Below, piece after piece: positions 23,680 to 36,005 of a DNA stretch of 64,000 bases (the stretch's first letter is position 1; each line of letters begins with the position of its first letter). A model generated the notes under the pieces. It was not told where the DNA came from. It searched no databases and saw only the letters and a program-made list of their open reading frames with translations. The position numbers and the translations under genes were made by a program. Source of the stretch: Camelus bactrianus (lineage: Eukaryota > Chordata > Mammalia > Artiodactyla > Camelidae); NCBI RefSeq assembly GCF_048773025.1, contig NC_133540.1:78309501-78373500 (forward strand). Direction: 5' to 3'.

Positions 23680-24290
23680 TTATGTATTAAGTAAGTATTT
23701 ACTGAGCTCTTATTTGCAAGGCCCTGTTTGCATCGTGAATGAAAGAGAGAAGACCCTTGCTCTCAGAGAACTTGTGTTATAAACAAGTATAAACAAGTAT
23801 AAATAAGTATAAACAAGTCAATGATGAAGAGTGACCTTCACTGAAGGATCGCACATTAGAACAGGGATATTGGAGAAAGAGTGAAAGGAGGGACAATTTG
23901 GATAGGATGAACAGGAAAAAGCTGTTTGAAATCAGGACGTTTGATAAGTGATTGATAGTAAAAATAGATACATTTCAGAATTTGGAGAGAGAATTTTAAG
24001 TAGAGGATAATTCAAGCCAATACCTTTAGGCAGAATTAAATTTCAATTATATGAGAAACAGAGATGTAACTAAGGTGGTTGGAGTTTAATAAATGATGAA
24101 GAGAGTTGTATGAAGGCTGACAGTCCAGACAGGAGATAGTTGAGGCTTGGGTCAGGGTAGTAGAAAGAAAGTGAGAAGAGTTCAGGGAAGGGAACAGAGA
24201 GACTCAGCAGATTTAGAGAGATGGAGTTGCCCCTAGAGTGGTCAAAACTAGGAAAAGAGAAGATTTGAGGTAAATAATCAAGATGTCTGT
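23680..24290 (-). mobile_element. L2 (LINE2), antisense, with a local decamer repeat
   Basis: It opens with the reverse-L2 terminus ('AAGTATTTACTGAGCTCTTA', 'TTGCAAGGCCCTG') and continues through 'TCAGAGAACTTGTG', 'AGACAGGAGATAGTTGAGG', 'TTGGGTCAGGGTAGTAG' and 'GATGGAGTTGCCCCTAGAG', all L2 landmarks. At 23781-23819 it contains about four tandem copies of the decamer AAACAAGTAT, a local slippage expansion. Confidence 0.7.
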
Positions 24291-24298
24291 TTTGCAGT

Positions 24299-24678
24299 GT
24301 TACAGACTGAATTGTGTCCCTGCCAAATTTGTATGTTGATGTCCTAACACCTAGTACCTTAGAATATGACAGTATTTAAACAAATGGCCCTGAAAGGGAT
24401 AGTTCAAGATAAAATGAAGCCTTTATGGGGGAGCCTTAGTCCATATCCGGTGTCCTTTTATGCAGAGAGAAAGATGGCTCACAGAGAAAAGACCACATGA
24501 AGACGTAGCAGGAGGGCAGCCCAGTGCAATCCAAGGAGAGAGGACTTAGGAGAAACCAAACCTCTGACAGCACCTTGATCTTAGACTTTCGTTGCTAGAA
24601 CTGTGAGAAAGTAAATTTTCGTTGTAAAGTTACCCAGTCTCTGGTATTTTGCTTTGGCAGTCCTGGGGGACTAATACA
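24299..24678 (+). mobile_element. MaLR solo LTR (MLT1 class), sense
   Basis: It reads in sense as an MLT1 LTR: 'ACAGACTGAATTGTGTCCCTG', 'GTTGATGTCCTAACACCTAG', 'CACCTTGATCTTAGACTTTC', 'AGAACTGTGAGAAAGTAAATT', 'TTACCCAGTCTCTGGTATTTT' and a terminal 'GACTAATACA'. Single LTR without internal sequence; ancient. Confidence 0.85.
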
Positions 24679-25599
24679 CACAGTTTGCATTTGAGATGCA
24701 CAGTAGACAACCAGTGCAGATGCCAAGTAAACTATTGGCATGAGAAGATGCTAAGATGTGAAATTCAAATTTTAGACATTAGTGTTTCAATAAGTAACCA
24801 AAATTATCTAGATACTGTCTGCTGGTCTTAGTATCATTCCTGTGAATGTAAAGGCAAACTCTATTACTCATGTTTCAGCTAGGTTAAGAGAGAATCTATG
24901 AAAAGCTTGTTGGTTCTGTCAATTGTTTTCTGCAATGCCACTGATAGGGAAAACACAATATTAATAGAGTTCTAGAATTGATAAAAAGAGACATTCAGTT
25001 TCAGAATTTGGCTCCAATAATACATAGGTAGAAGCCTACCAACTATCAAGGATCAGTCGAAGAATGCTAATTTTTTATAAAGGTTAGATAAAATCAGACA
25101 CAAAATCATCTTTGCAGAGATGATATGCAAGAATGGCTTTCCACTCTAAATCCATACAGTAGACTTGAAACAACACTACAAAAGTGTATCCTGAATGGGT
25201 TTCTCAGATACTCTGTTTAGTCTTTGAAAACACCAATCAAAGGAGACAGAAGGCATGGCTGGCAGAGTTGAGTGACAAAGCGAGGACTTCACACCTGCAC
25301 AGCACTGAGAAAATCATGTTTAATCTAAGAAATTTTAAGTGAGACAGTGACCTCATGCTATGAGGTAAAAAGGATTTAGTTGAGTAAAGGTGAGGACTGT
25401 TTATCTGATTGGGAAAATTTATTATTTCCACATAAGAGAGTAAGATATTTGTTTAGTAACTCTGTTAATTTCTAAGGAGCATGTAGACCCAAAGAGATAA
25501 GTACCTAATATGCTAAGGAAACCATTTTCCTAACTCTGTTGGAAATTACCAAGTTGAAAATTTCAAGAAAAGCCGGTGCCTTATCCTGGCATTGAATTT
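24679..25599. other. Intergenic stretch without recognised gene
   Basis: No repeat or frame that I can name. This is the pre-insertion flank of the L1 at 25613. Confidence 0.4.
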
Positions 25600-26288
25600 A
25601 GAAAGCACTATCGACAAGATGACTGGATAAAGAAGTTGTGGTACATTTATACAATGGAATACTACTAGGCCATAAAAAGATAAAAATAACATCATTTGTG
25701 GCAACATGGATAGACCTGGAGATTGTCATACTAAGTGAAGTAAGCCAGAAAGAGAAAGAAAAATACCATATGATATCACTTACATGTGGAATCTATAAAA
25801 ACAAAAATGAGACAAATGAACTTATTTACAAACATGAACAGACTCACAGACATAGGAAACAAACTTTTGGTTACCAGAGGGATGGGGGAGATGGAGGGAT
25901 AAATTTGGAGTTTGGGATTTGCAGATACTAACTAGTATAAAATAACCAACAAGTTTATGCTCTATAGCACAGGGAATTATATTCAATACCTTGTAATTCA
26001 ATACCTATAATGAAAAAGAATATGTATATAATCATATGTATATAATCCTTTTCATATTTAATATATGTTTTATATATATAATATATATATATTATAATGA
26101 AAAAGAATATATGAAAAGGCTATATGTATATAATCCTTTTCATATTTAATATATGTTTTATATATATAATATATATATATTATAATATATAACTGAAAAT
26201 CACTCTGCTGTACACCAGAAACTAACACAACATTGTAAACCGACTATACTTCTATTTAAAAGAAGGGGGGCGGGGAGAAAGCACTATC
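25600..26288 (+). mobile_element. 5'-truncated L1 with 13-bp target duplications
   Basis: The L1 body is 25613-26275: 'TACAATGGAATACTACTAGGC', 'GGATAGACCTGGAGATTGTC', 'TATCACTTACATGTGGAATC', 'TAGCACAGGGAATTATATTC', 'CACAACATTGTAAACCGACT'. AGAAAGCACTATC flanks it on both sides (25600-25612 and 26276-26288). The upstream context TT/AGAA fits the L1 endonuclease preference. The 97-aa frame at 25638-25931 lies in the untranslated 3' region and is not a gene. The AT-rich part contains an 88-bp tandem duplication, listed separately. Confidence 0.93.
26034..26186 (+). repeat. 88-bp tandem duplication within the L1 3' UTR
   Basis: Copy 1 is about 26034-26121 and copy 2 about 26122-26186, repeating the run that starts ATATGTATATAATCC and ends in the TATATAATATATA tract. 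The copies appear nearly identical, which points to an event after or around insertion of this L1 copy. Confidence 0.85.
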
Positions 26289-28429
26289 ATTTCTAAGAGA
26301 GAAAGTAAAGGTTTTCTTTAAAGCAGTGATTTATGTCCACTTAGCACCTACTCCTCTTCTCTTCTCCCGTTAGAACCTCAGTTTTGCTCAGCTAGTGCCT
26401 GTGGGGAAGCTGATCCCCTCCCAGCTCACCTCAGATGAGGCCTGCTTGTTCTAAGGGGAAGTTGATTCCCTTTATTTGTATTTGGCTTAGAAAATGGGTT
26501 TATGACCCATATTTAGCCAGTAATTCATGAGAAAACTCTGTTAAGGGTATCTGGGGAAAAAATTTTGCTGCATGAAGAGCAGGTCTCTTTTTTTCTGGGA
26601 TGCATTCAAATCTACGTATGATGCTTAGAATTGCTTTACACAGACTATAAAACAAAGCTGAGAATGACATTACAAGGAAATAAAAGTAATCTATGTCTTT
26701 GGTGGCATCAGGAAGCCACTGAATCAAATAAATCTGAAACTTGCCCTACCTTGGGACTTCCTGTTATGGAAGAATATACTTATTTCATAAACCATTGTAA
26801 GTCAGGAGCTTTGTTACTTATGGTGAAGCCATCCTATTGATGCACGAGGGGAACCAACATTTTCAATGGATGATTAAAAGAATCTGAAGTCATGCTGCCT
26901 TTCTTGTGGAAATATTAAAAATAAATAAATGAAATTGCAATACTTCATCTTTGCTTATGGGCCTGAAGCCATCTCCTCCATGTGAATGAAACAGAGCAGC
27001 AGCAAATTTTGATGTATTGGCCAAAACTCTGGATACTACTTAAGACTCTAAGACATAGGCTTGAGTTAGGAAGCAAACTCTCTTCCCAAGAGAACTGATA
27101 ATATTATTCTAGGAAAGGAAACTGCTTAGAGTCTCAGACAGAGAGACTTGGAATAAAGTTTGTTTATGGGATGGAGCAGAAGACTTGAACTTGAGGACAG
27201 GTGGACAAAGTTAGGAGCAAAGCAAACTTGCACTGGAAATTCCCAGGCGGAGCAGGCATGCACAGATAATACTGTCTTTAAAAATGTTAGTGAAATGTTC
27301 GAGTTCGTTAGAAATTTCACCTTTGTTCTGTGGCACTGGAACTTTTTTTCTGAGTCATTTGTATTTTGTATGAAATCTGAGTGTGTTATTTTGTCGAGGT
27401 TAAGGAGGTACGCTCGTAAGGGGGAGAGGCACCTCTTATACCTTTAACTCTCCCACAATCCTACAGAGATGGGATTTTTTTTTTCCACAAGGAGAACTAA
27501 AGCTCAATTTGCCAGGTTGATTAGTGATAGCAGAGGAAAGAGACTCGAAATCCTAGAAAAACTTCTGAGAGGGACATATACAAGGAAAGAAAGGAAAGGG
27601 CTCAGCAAACGTCTTGTCTACATAATAATCAGAAAGTAATTCTGCCTAGCAGATAGTAATACTTGCCAGAATATTTAGAAACATAATGAAGTGCTAATCT
27701 CAGTGTTCACTTAGGCTTTGTAAAATAAATTGTCCATTTTAATTTTAATTCTAGTTTTGAACCATAGACACAAATACATGAAGAAGTTGTGTGTGATCTT
27801 CAGTGAAAGTTTTTTTTTTTTTAACTCCTTTGCCCATGCCCTGATGTTGGTGTTAAACTGTGAAACTCAAAAGTTCTTTTAAGTGGATGTAATTCTTGAA
27901 TGAGTTAGGTTATCTTAAAGAGTAATGCCTGAGTCAGTTTGTTTTGTGACATTGGAGACTAGTGGATAATAAGACATGTTTCAGGAGGATAATCGAGAGT
28001 ATAAAAGGAAATCCTGTGTCCCAGAGACTTAAAGTAGACCCTCAGTCTAAAGAGAGAACTAGAATCATTTTGTCCCTGTTAAAAGTGAGAGAGAACTCTA
28101 ATGGAAATAATGAAAAGTTAAATCAGGAAGATAGTTAAAAACAAAAAAAGGCCTTTAGGTGAAAATAGAAATTAAGGCTTAAAGGAGAGAGAAATGATTT
28201 GCTGATTGGGTGAGATTAAAATTTTAATGTTGTTTCAGTAAGAGTTTTCATATTATTTTATTTAGAATTAGCCGCAAGTAGCTGTCTTTCCAGTGTTAAA
28301 GTCAAGATAAATTGTTTCCTGTTCTTCTTACTTGAAAGAAGTTTGAATAAGTGGATACGTTAAGGTTGTATCACTGTCAGGTTGGTTACCTCCAGTGATT
28401 TAGGCAAGACGTAGATACTCAGTGTGTCT
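26289..28429. other. Intergenic; unassigned repeat-like block near 26340-26840
   Basis: No gene recognised. The sequence 26680-26800 ('AGCCACTGAATCAAATAAATC', 'GAAACTTGCCCTACC') has the feel of an old interspersed repeat, but I cannot assign it. A poly(T) run lies at about 27811-27822. Frames of 95 aa or fewer lack motifs. Confidence 0.35.
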
Positions 28430-28550
28430 GGTCAAACTTTTCATTTTCCAGATGAGGAAACCTAGGTTCAGAAAACTTAACAGACATGAAGGCAGCTATC
28501 TGGTGGAAGAATCAAGACTAAACATATGATTTCCAACTCCTGGAGAGCTT
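28430..28550 (-). mobile_element. MIR SINE fragment, antisense
   Basis: 'TTTTCCAGATGAGGAAACC' followed by 'GGTTCAGAAAACTTAACAGAC' and 'CAAGACTAAACATATGATTTC' follows the reverse-MIR core and tail order. Only about half the element is present. Confidence 0.6.
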
Positions 28551-28974
28551 ATATCTGACAGTTCCTTTTTCCAGTGCCCGATTTCATCTTTGAACTCCCC
28601 AATCCAAAATCTGACTTTCCTTGAATTCCTTTATTCCTTGTGAATACCTTTTGTTTAAAAATTATTTTAATCAAGCTATCACAGACAAAAGTGGTAAGAG
28701 AGATGCTAGACTGGTATTGGCTTTTATTGTCACGTAGAGAGCATAAGCATCAAAATAATGACTTATGATGTGATACGTTGAAATAAATATACACGTCACT
28801 TCTCTCAGGACCTTTTAGTTTGTGATCACAATTCCCACTTGTTAACTTAAAAGACCAGCAATTTGTTGAACTTGTGTCTTTAAGTATCTTTACTGTTTTT
28901 TCAGGGGGTTTCCGTGGAGCAGCAGTGGACATCCAATGATTTTCTTTGAGGGTACCAAATAAAAAGGACACTTA

Positions 28975-29400
28975 AAAAAGTTTCCTAAAACTGCTATAAT
29001 AAATGACCACAACTGGGTGGCTTAAGACAACAGAAATTTATTCTCTCATTGCTTTGGAGGTTAGAATTCCGAAAGCAAAATTTGGACAAACTTGGTTCCT
29101 TCTTGGTCACTCGAGGGAGGATCTGTTTCATGCCTGTCTCTTAGCTTCTGTTGGTTGCTCGCAATCCTCAACATTCCTTTACTTCCAGAGGCACCACTTT
29201 AACCTCTGACTCTGTTACCCTTGGCATTCTTCTCTCTGTGTATCTGTGTCTCCCCTCTTATAAGGGCACCAGCCATATCAGATTGGGATCCTCATCTGAA
29301 CTTGATAACATCCTCAAAGACCCAAATATGATCACCTTCACATATACTGGGAGCTAGTCTCAACATATCTTTTTGGAGAATGCAATTCACACCATAGCAA
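28975..29400 (-). mobile_element. MaLR solo LTR (MLT1 class), antisense
   Basis: A near full-length reverse layout: 'CTAAAACTGCTATAATAAATG', 'ACTGGGTGGCTTAAGACAAC', 'AGCTTCTGTTGGTTGCTCGC', 'CTCCCCTCTTATAAGGGCACC', 'ATCTGAACTTGATAACATCC', 'CAACATATCTTTTTGGAGAA', 'TGCAATTCACACCATAGCA'. Ancient, with no internal region. Several short frames on both strands cross it and are not genes. Confidence 0.85.
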
Positions 29401-32400
29401 GTACCAATATATTTACTCTGATCCATGTTAGACCTTTCAGAATTAAATCTTAAATCATTGAATGTTTTGCACAATATCTATGAAAAGTACACATTAAGGT
29501 TTTATTAGCTACTACCTGTATTCATCCACCTAAATGCTCATCACAAGTGACTCTATTGCTTGATTAACAACTGATACCTTGTTGAGTGTAATGTTACAAA
29601 GGGACAGAGTGTGGACAGGTGTTCTGAAGAGAGAAGGGAGATACTAACATCTAAATGACGAATCTAAGACAACTCTCACAATCATGATTTGGGATTTGTG
29701 GCCAGCTCACAACCTTTAAAGTTCGTTTCGTTTTCTCTGCTGCACATTTTAGAAAAGGATGTTTATTCACCTTCTATTTTTTTAACTGAGACCAGATCTG
29801 TTGCATATATGCAAGGAGTTTTGTGATAGAAATAGCAGCATTACATAACACTAGACTTTTTCTTTAAGTTCAAACATTATCATCTTGAGGAATTATGGGA
29901 AGAGAAAAATTCTACCAAAGGAAGCTGTTAAAGACAGCTGCAAAGGAAAATACAAAATGTTTGTGTTAGTTTGATTATTTAACCTATCTAGAAAAACCTG
30001 TTTGTAAAATAAAGAGAATCTGTTATTCAAAGATGTTTTTAAATAATAAATACTGATAAGTTTTCAAATCTGAATTCTGAAGTTCAGCTTTGTGATGTTT
30101 ATTTTAGAAACTATTTTCAAAGTAATATAGTAAGGAGACTTTTCCTTTCCCAGGAACCACAAAATCATAAGGGGACTTCAGCATGTAAGGTGATATTTAA
30201 GTAGAGAAGATTAGCATCCCTGAGATATTCTAAATCTGACATCTAGAAGTCTGCATTCAAATAGAGGATTAAAGTGGCCCTGCTGAGCCTATCTGCTGTG
30301 GACTGGATGGGCATACTGATAAATAAAGTATATTTTGAGGCAAGATAATTTTTTGTTCTTTAAGCTTGTCAGAGATTAATGACTATAGGCAATTGTTGGC
30401 AATCTTTTATTCTTACTTCCTCTATTGTGAACTCTTGACTAGAATTGCTTGTGATTATATTAATGAATCTAGATCTTTTACTTTACAATATGAAAATAGC
30501 TCAAGGAAAATATGATTTTATTCATTTATTTATAATTATGAAGATTTAAAATATATAGTTACAGTATGAATTATGTTATCAATTTGTATCATCACATGAA
30601 GTATTCATTTATATTGAAAATAATATAAATATAAATATATTGTGTTAGATATTATATAGTGGAAAAACTTTGTGCAGGCTTTTTTTTTTTGTCACCATAG
30701 GTTTAATTCTGCTCTACAGTGTTTATTTGTAAGTACAGATTTGGATGTTTTCTTGTAGATAGGTAGGCTTTTCTGGTCCAGTTTTAAAAGCATTTTTAAA
30801 GCTTTCTAATATCCAATTGGTTTTCATAGCTTATCATTTTTATTGTTATTGTATTATATTTTGCCATTTGTACATTTTCCTGCTATCACTCATTTTTAAA
30901 TTATTTGATATTTCCTAATTTATTCATTTTCTATACCTCCATGTATGGATCTTATTATTTTTGTTTATTCTGTAATATTAAATCCATATTTTAAAAATCT
31001 ATCTTATTAATATTGAATCTGAGAGTCTAAATAGTAATGCCAAGCAAATTTCCAAGAGGATTTAGGTAGAAGCTTATGTTTGTAGAAGAACAGCCCCATT
31101 TTTTCTGCTTTATTCTACTTCTTTATTGGGTTTTATTTATATCTGACCATTTTGCATCTCATCTTTAATTTTATACATAGGAAGCTTTGCTTTCTCTCAA
31201 AGTATTTTTTATTCAAAAAATAACAAGAACTGTAGTTCTGTATTACACTGTGGAAGTGCAGATATTACTAGCATTTTCATAGGTCAACACCCATATATTA
31301 AATATTTTCGAACATCCAAGTAAAAGCACACGTTTACAAATTTTCTAATATGCTGTATCAAGAAGAAGTCTGGAGTGGGGAGAGAAAATAAGAATTCTTC
31401 AAAATGTGCTTAATTATTATCTCTGGGCAATATAGTTTTATTTCATCTTTCAAACTAGAAAATGTTCTTTCCTACAGTGATTAGAAAAGTAAGATCATTC
31501 ATTTTGGAGTTTAGAGCTGCTTCAGAATATAAGCACAAGTAAATATTTTAGAAAGCTCATGTGCCCATGCCTGGCCTCTTCTCCCAGCACACGCAAGTGT
31601 ATTTGTGTGCACACAGTCATACACCATTTTGGGTAGGTATTGCCTCATCTCTGGATAGCTCAGTGTTCACCCAGCAGAAGTGTGTTTAGTCCATCAACAT
31701 TAGATGAAAACCTGTAAAATAGTTACTAGTGAGCCACACGTGAGATGTGGCAAGGAATAAACACGTGGGGGGAATAGAATATTCTGAGAAGAGCATGTAG
31801 CTCCTGAGCGTTGGAGAGGAGTTCTAGACTGACCCTTGGGGATGTCAGTTCTATCTGGCTTCAGTTCTGACGATGTCTGGTGACCCGATAGGGAAGATGT
31901 GCCAGAGCTAATTAGGATACGTAAGAATCTCCTGGAGAAAATCCTCCTAAGGAATTCACACATGGTCAAGTAAACAGTACTATTCCGTGACTGGAAGGTT
32001 GGGTGATTGGGAATGCCACATTCTGGATGTCTCACTAGGGTTTTTCTTCCTACCTAGCACCCTGTGATCTTCCCACCCAGCACAATAGCTTTTTCTTAAA
32101 AAACTTAATGTTTTGATACTAATGTGGTAAATTGCAACACAGAATGATAAGAGTATAACTGATTGACTTCTGTAGGAAGCATTTCATATCTTTCATTCCT
32201 TCTACGTATAAATGCTTCCTAGGCTGCAGCACTCTGCTACGGAAAGTTTCCAACAGTTCAGAGTGCCTGTGATCCCAGTGAAAGTGCCAGGGCCCAGTTA
32301 AAAAAAATAAAAAACAACCACAGTACCAGAAAAACATAAGTGTGCCTGTGTTATACAAGCGTGTTATCTGTAGTACATTATAGTGCCCTGTGGAAGAGTC

Positions 32401-33204
32401 TGTCAGTAAACAAAGAGGAAAAATTGTAGGTTGCCTTATGATAACTGAACATGAGGTTCTCATTAATGAACTCATGTGAGACATCTTCAAGCAACATAGG
32501 GACTTTTCTAAAGGCTAGTGTCCTTCTTGGGTGGGAGCAAGAATCAGAGAAAAGTGGGAGGAACAGATAAATAAGTGAAGGTGATTGACAGATGATACAT
32601 AAATGGTTGATGGATCAATAAAGACAGATAAACTTAGTTTGGATATTTTGGAAAAGCAAGTAAGAAAAAAAGGAAATAAATCTATATTGTCTAGTTGTAT
32701 GCTATTCTATGGTATGGCAAAAATTTAACTATAAGCCATTTTTTTGAACTATGAAAATAGTCTTTTCATACCTATGGGATATATGGTTGGTGCTGATATT
32801 TTTGGTGTCCGCTTATATGGCATATGTAAAGAAACTTAAAGGAATTTACCAAACTGTCTTCTGTGTCTGTTTCCTTTTGTTTCACTTTGTGAAATTAATA
32901 TAACCATCCTGAGCTCCCCATAGAGCCATGTGTGACTTCAGAGGCTAAGACATTGAAAAAGGATGCAGAAATATTAATCCCAGGACCAGGCATGCTCTGG
33001 TCTCAGGAACCATGCTTTTTTCAGAGAATGCTAGCATATAGTTAGTATGCGTGTGCCTGCCTGAGCAAGTGAGGTAAGAAATAGTCTGGGAAGGAAGAGT
33101 CAGCTGTCCAGGCTGTGGGTTGCCATAGAATTGCAGCTTGAGGTAATCATGTTGGAATAGTTTAGCCCAAGATCTGGGGTTAAGGAAATAGTGAGATCTC
33201 TGCT
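29401..33204. other. Long stretch without recognised gene
   Basis: About 3.8 kb with no confident repeat or gene. Minus-strand frames of 111 aa (31700-32035) and 123 aa (32119-32490) are the longest but have no start context, motif or codon pattern that I would trust. A poly(T) run lies at about 30680-30690. The part 31690-32060 is somewhat GC-richer. Confidence 0.45.
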
Positions 33205-33300
33205 AACATCCAAGATACACTGAAGAAATTTGTCCAAGATCACTCAGCTAAAAAGTGTCAGATCTTAGAATTGAAAGTAGGACCTTTCTCTTATTTCTGT
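33205..33300 (-). mobile_element. MIR fragment, antisense
   Basis: A short match to the reverse-MIR core: 'GAAGAAATTTGTCCAAGATCA', 'CTCAGCTAAAAAGTGTCAGAT', 'AGAATTGAAAGTAGGACC'. Confidence 0.55.
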
Positions 33301-35762
33301 ATTTCCGTGAGTGCTTCCTTATAAACTACAACTTCGATTAAACAAATAAAAACTTTCTGATTAAAGTCCTCTAACAAATCCCTTATCTCTAGATAAAACC
33401 AAATGTTTACAACATAGACCTTAGCTACCTTTCTACCAGTGTTTGAAAATGAGGTATTTATTGATCACCTCCAGGTGTTCCAGCATCCAGTGCCATTTGA
33501 CTCAAATGACTCTCCCACCTTTGATCTCCTTGAAAAGTCTGTTTTTAGGCTGCTGCTCAAAATATCTGCTTACGTGAAAATTTACTCAGGATTTCAGTAA
33601 CAGTTAAGTGCCTCCTTTTATGTGTTCCTGAGTACCTTCTTATTCTACCTTTGTCAGAGTTTGCATTAGTTTTGATAGAGCTATGGCATTTTTTTTCTTC
33701 ATTTGAAAGAAAATATCATCTAAAAATAGAAGATAATGCATTATGGGTGTGGTAGATGAAATAAAGTCAACACAAATGAAAATCAGTAGACCCAAGCCCA
33801 AAGAAAATACCTTGTTCCTGCAGTAAAAATTTAGTGAATGAATATTAGTGAATATAAAATGTTTACATCCACAAAATTTTATTTTTAGGATTTCCAGCTT
33901 TGGGGGATTTAAACAAAATAACCAACTATTGATTTGGATAAGAAGCCATCTACTGTGCTTAGTAAATGTTTATTTGATTAAAGTTAATCTAATAAAGTTC
34001 TTGGAGTCCAAAGTTTCATGGGAAGGAGGATAGATATTTAAAATAGATTCATTTGAAAACCTTGAGAATATAGTCAGAATAGAATATTCTTTGCCAGTGA
34101 GATTAGAAGTATGGAAATAGATGGCTTGAGACAGTCTACATACAAGCAAGTTTAATTCCCAGTAGCTGAAATATTCTACAAACTCTTCATCTTCTTTCAT
34201 TCTGACAAAATGCTAGTAAAACAATGTTGCTGTTGCTTACTGAATTCCCCAGACACTTTGAAATTAGGAAGGAGATCTCAGTTTATGAATACAACTATTC
34301 CACTATGTTTTTAGTTACAAGTAAATAGATATTCTGGTTAGGATATCACTTTCTATAAATTTATTTCAAGTTTATATGAAATATAACTCATATGGAATGT
34401 CATCATTTATAAATAATCTGATAAATTTGATTGACAGTAAAACTTTAGTGTCTCTTATTAAGAGAAGACAACCTCTGATGGATACACACTCTGTTTTCTT
34501 TTAAACCCAAATCACAAAAATACTAATCGCATGTTAGACATCAAAGAGATGAATGTAATTCTGTATCAAATATGCACACATGGAGCTGTTGAATATATTA
34601 ATGCATATGACTTTGATATACTCACACTTCTATATGGATAAAACTTCTGGTGCTGGGAAATAGGTGAGATCCTATTCTAACATCTTTCAAGTTTCAGTTG
34701 ATCAAAATGCATTTTATAGGTAGTGGAAAATTTAACACCAGCAATAAAACTGAAGAGAAAAGAGTTTCTTTCAAGGGCAAACCACTATTAGATATTTTAT
34801 ATGCTTATTATGGTTGAAATTGGCAAATCACCTATGAATTTAAGCTTGGGTTTGAAATCTGATATCAGAAAATGATCTAGGTCATATTTGAAAGTCTAAT
34901 TCTCTGTATGTATTCAGTAATTCTCATTCGCTTCAAACTCCCTGGACTAATATTAAATTGATAATATCCTAAAAAGTTGAGTATTACATGGTTTTCTGAT
35001 GACTTACACATTTGACATCAAGGTACACAACAAAGAACAGGTTATATATATAACATATAATTATAAAGATTTTATATGTGTGCGTGGGTATGTGTATGTA
35101 TATATGTATGATCTTTACAACTTTACAACATACTATTTAATGTTAGATGTTAGATTTGGCTTTAAAGTGAGGTTTTATATCTTTTGTTTTCTTCATAAAA
35201 AGAGCATATGTTTCATTCATTAAGAAACAATTGCTATGTGTACTGAAATAAACTTTTGAAGTTTACTGTCTCATGAAAATTTGATCCTTTGAAACTGTCT
35301 TGGAAAAATAAGTTATTAAAAATAAATTTCAGAGCACAGAACTTTATTTTAAAGTCAGAAGACTTATTCTTCAAAATAAATGCATCAAAAATTTACAGTA
35401 TTTATTCCTTTTTTCTTGATCTTAGAGTCTCAGAATAATAAATAAACCTCTGTTCTTCAACTAACACTTCCCTCACTACAGACTCCAAGTTAAACCAGAA
35501 TTTCTAGAACCAGTAAACCTGTAGGTTTGTTATAGTGAACCAAAATTATTTTTATTTAATGGAGGGGGAAAGTGGGACAAATTTTTGAGCTTAGTTTTCT
35601 TAGATTGTCTAATTTTAGATTAGATATCTAATTTTCATTGGCATTAGGGTTAATTAATTATGCTATACATTTTTTTAATGCAATAAATTTGTTTTCTAGA
35701 AGCAGGCCATTTAAAAATGATATAAACAATACAGTTGGTTTTATATGTTTAAAAAGTAACCA
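33301..35762. other. AT-rich stretch without recognised gene
   Basis: Nothing supportable as a gene. Opposing short frames near 33848-34200 overlap each other without motifs. The stretch 35045-35110 is TA/TG-rich simple sequence. Confidence 0.45.
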
Positions 35763-36005
35763 CAATGATAATAATAGGTGATACTTACTATACAATTATT
35801 AAGGACCAGACAACTCTTCTAAGACACTTAAATGTGTTAATTCATGTAATTTTCACTACAATGCTTTGACCTGGATTAATACTGTTAACCTTTAAAGGTA
35901 AAGAGGTTGACACATGGAATAGTATCTTGGCCAATAGCACACAGCTAATATGTGGAGGACTCAGTATACAAATGGAAGCAGTCCAGTCAAGAGTTGACTC
36001 TGGCA
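35763..36005 (-). mobile_element. MIR SINE, antisense, nearly complete
   Basis: A clear reverse MIR: 'GATAATAATAGGTGATACTTA', 'TAAGGACCAGACAACTCTTCT', 'GTGTTAATTCATGTAATTTTC', 'GGTAAAGAGGTTGACACATGG', 'GGCCAATAGCACACAGCTAA'. Retains most of the roughly 260-bp consensus. Confidence 0.8.

Noticed and set aside
23781-23819. Possible CRISPR-like array
   Set aside because: Direct head-to-tail decamers without spacers in a mammalian L2; it is simple slippage.
25638-25931. 97-aa plus-strand frame as a small protein
   Set aside because: It translates the non-coding 3' region of an L1; similar frames recur at other L1 tails in the window.
30205-30225. U6 snRNA-like string 'GAGAAGATTAGCATCCCTG'
   Set aside because: The similarity covers only about 20 bases; the rest of U6 and a T-run terminator are absent.
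32119-32490. 123-aa and neighbouring 111-aa (31700-32035) minus-strand frames
   Set aside because: No motif, no splice or promoter context, and lengths plausible by chance in 64 kb on six frames.
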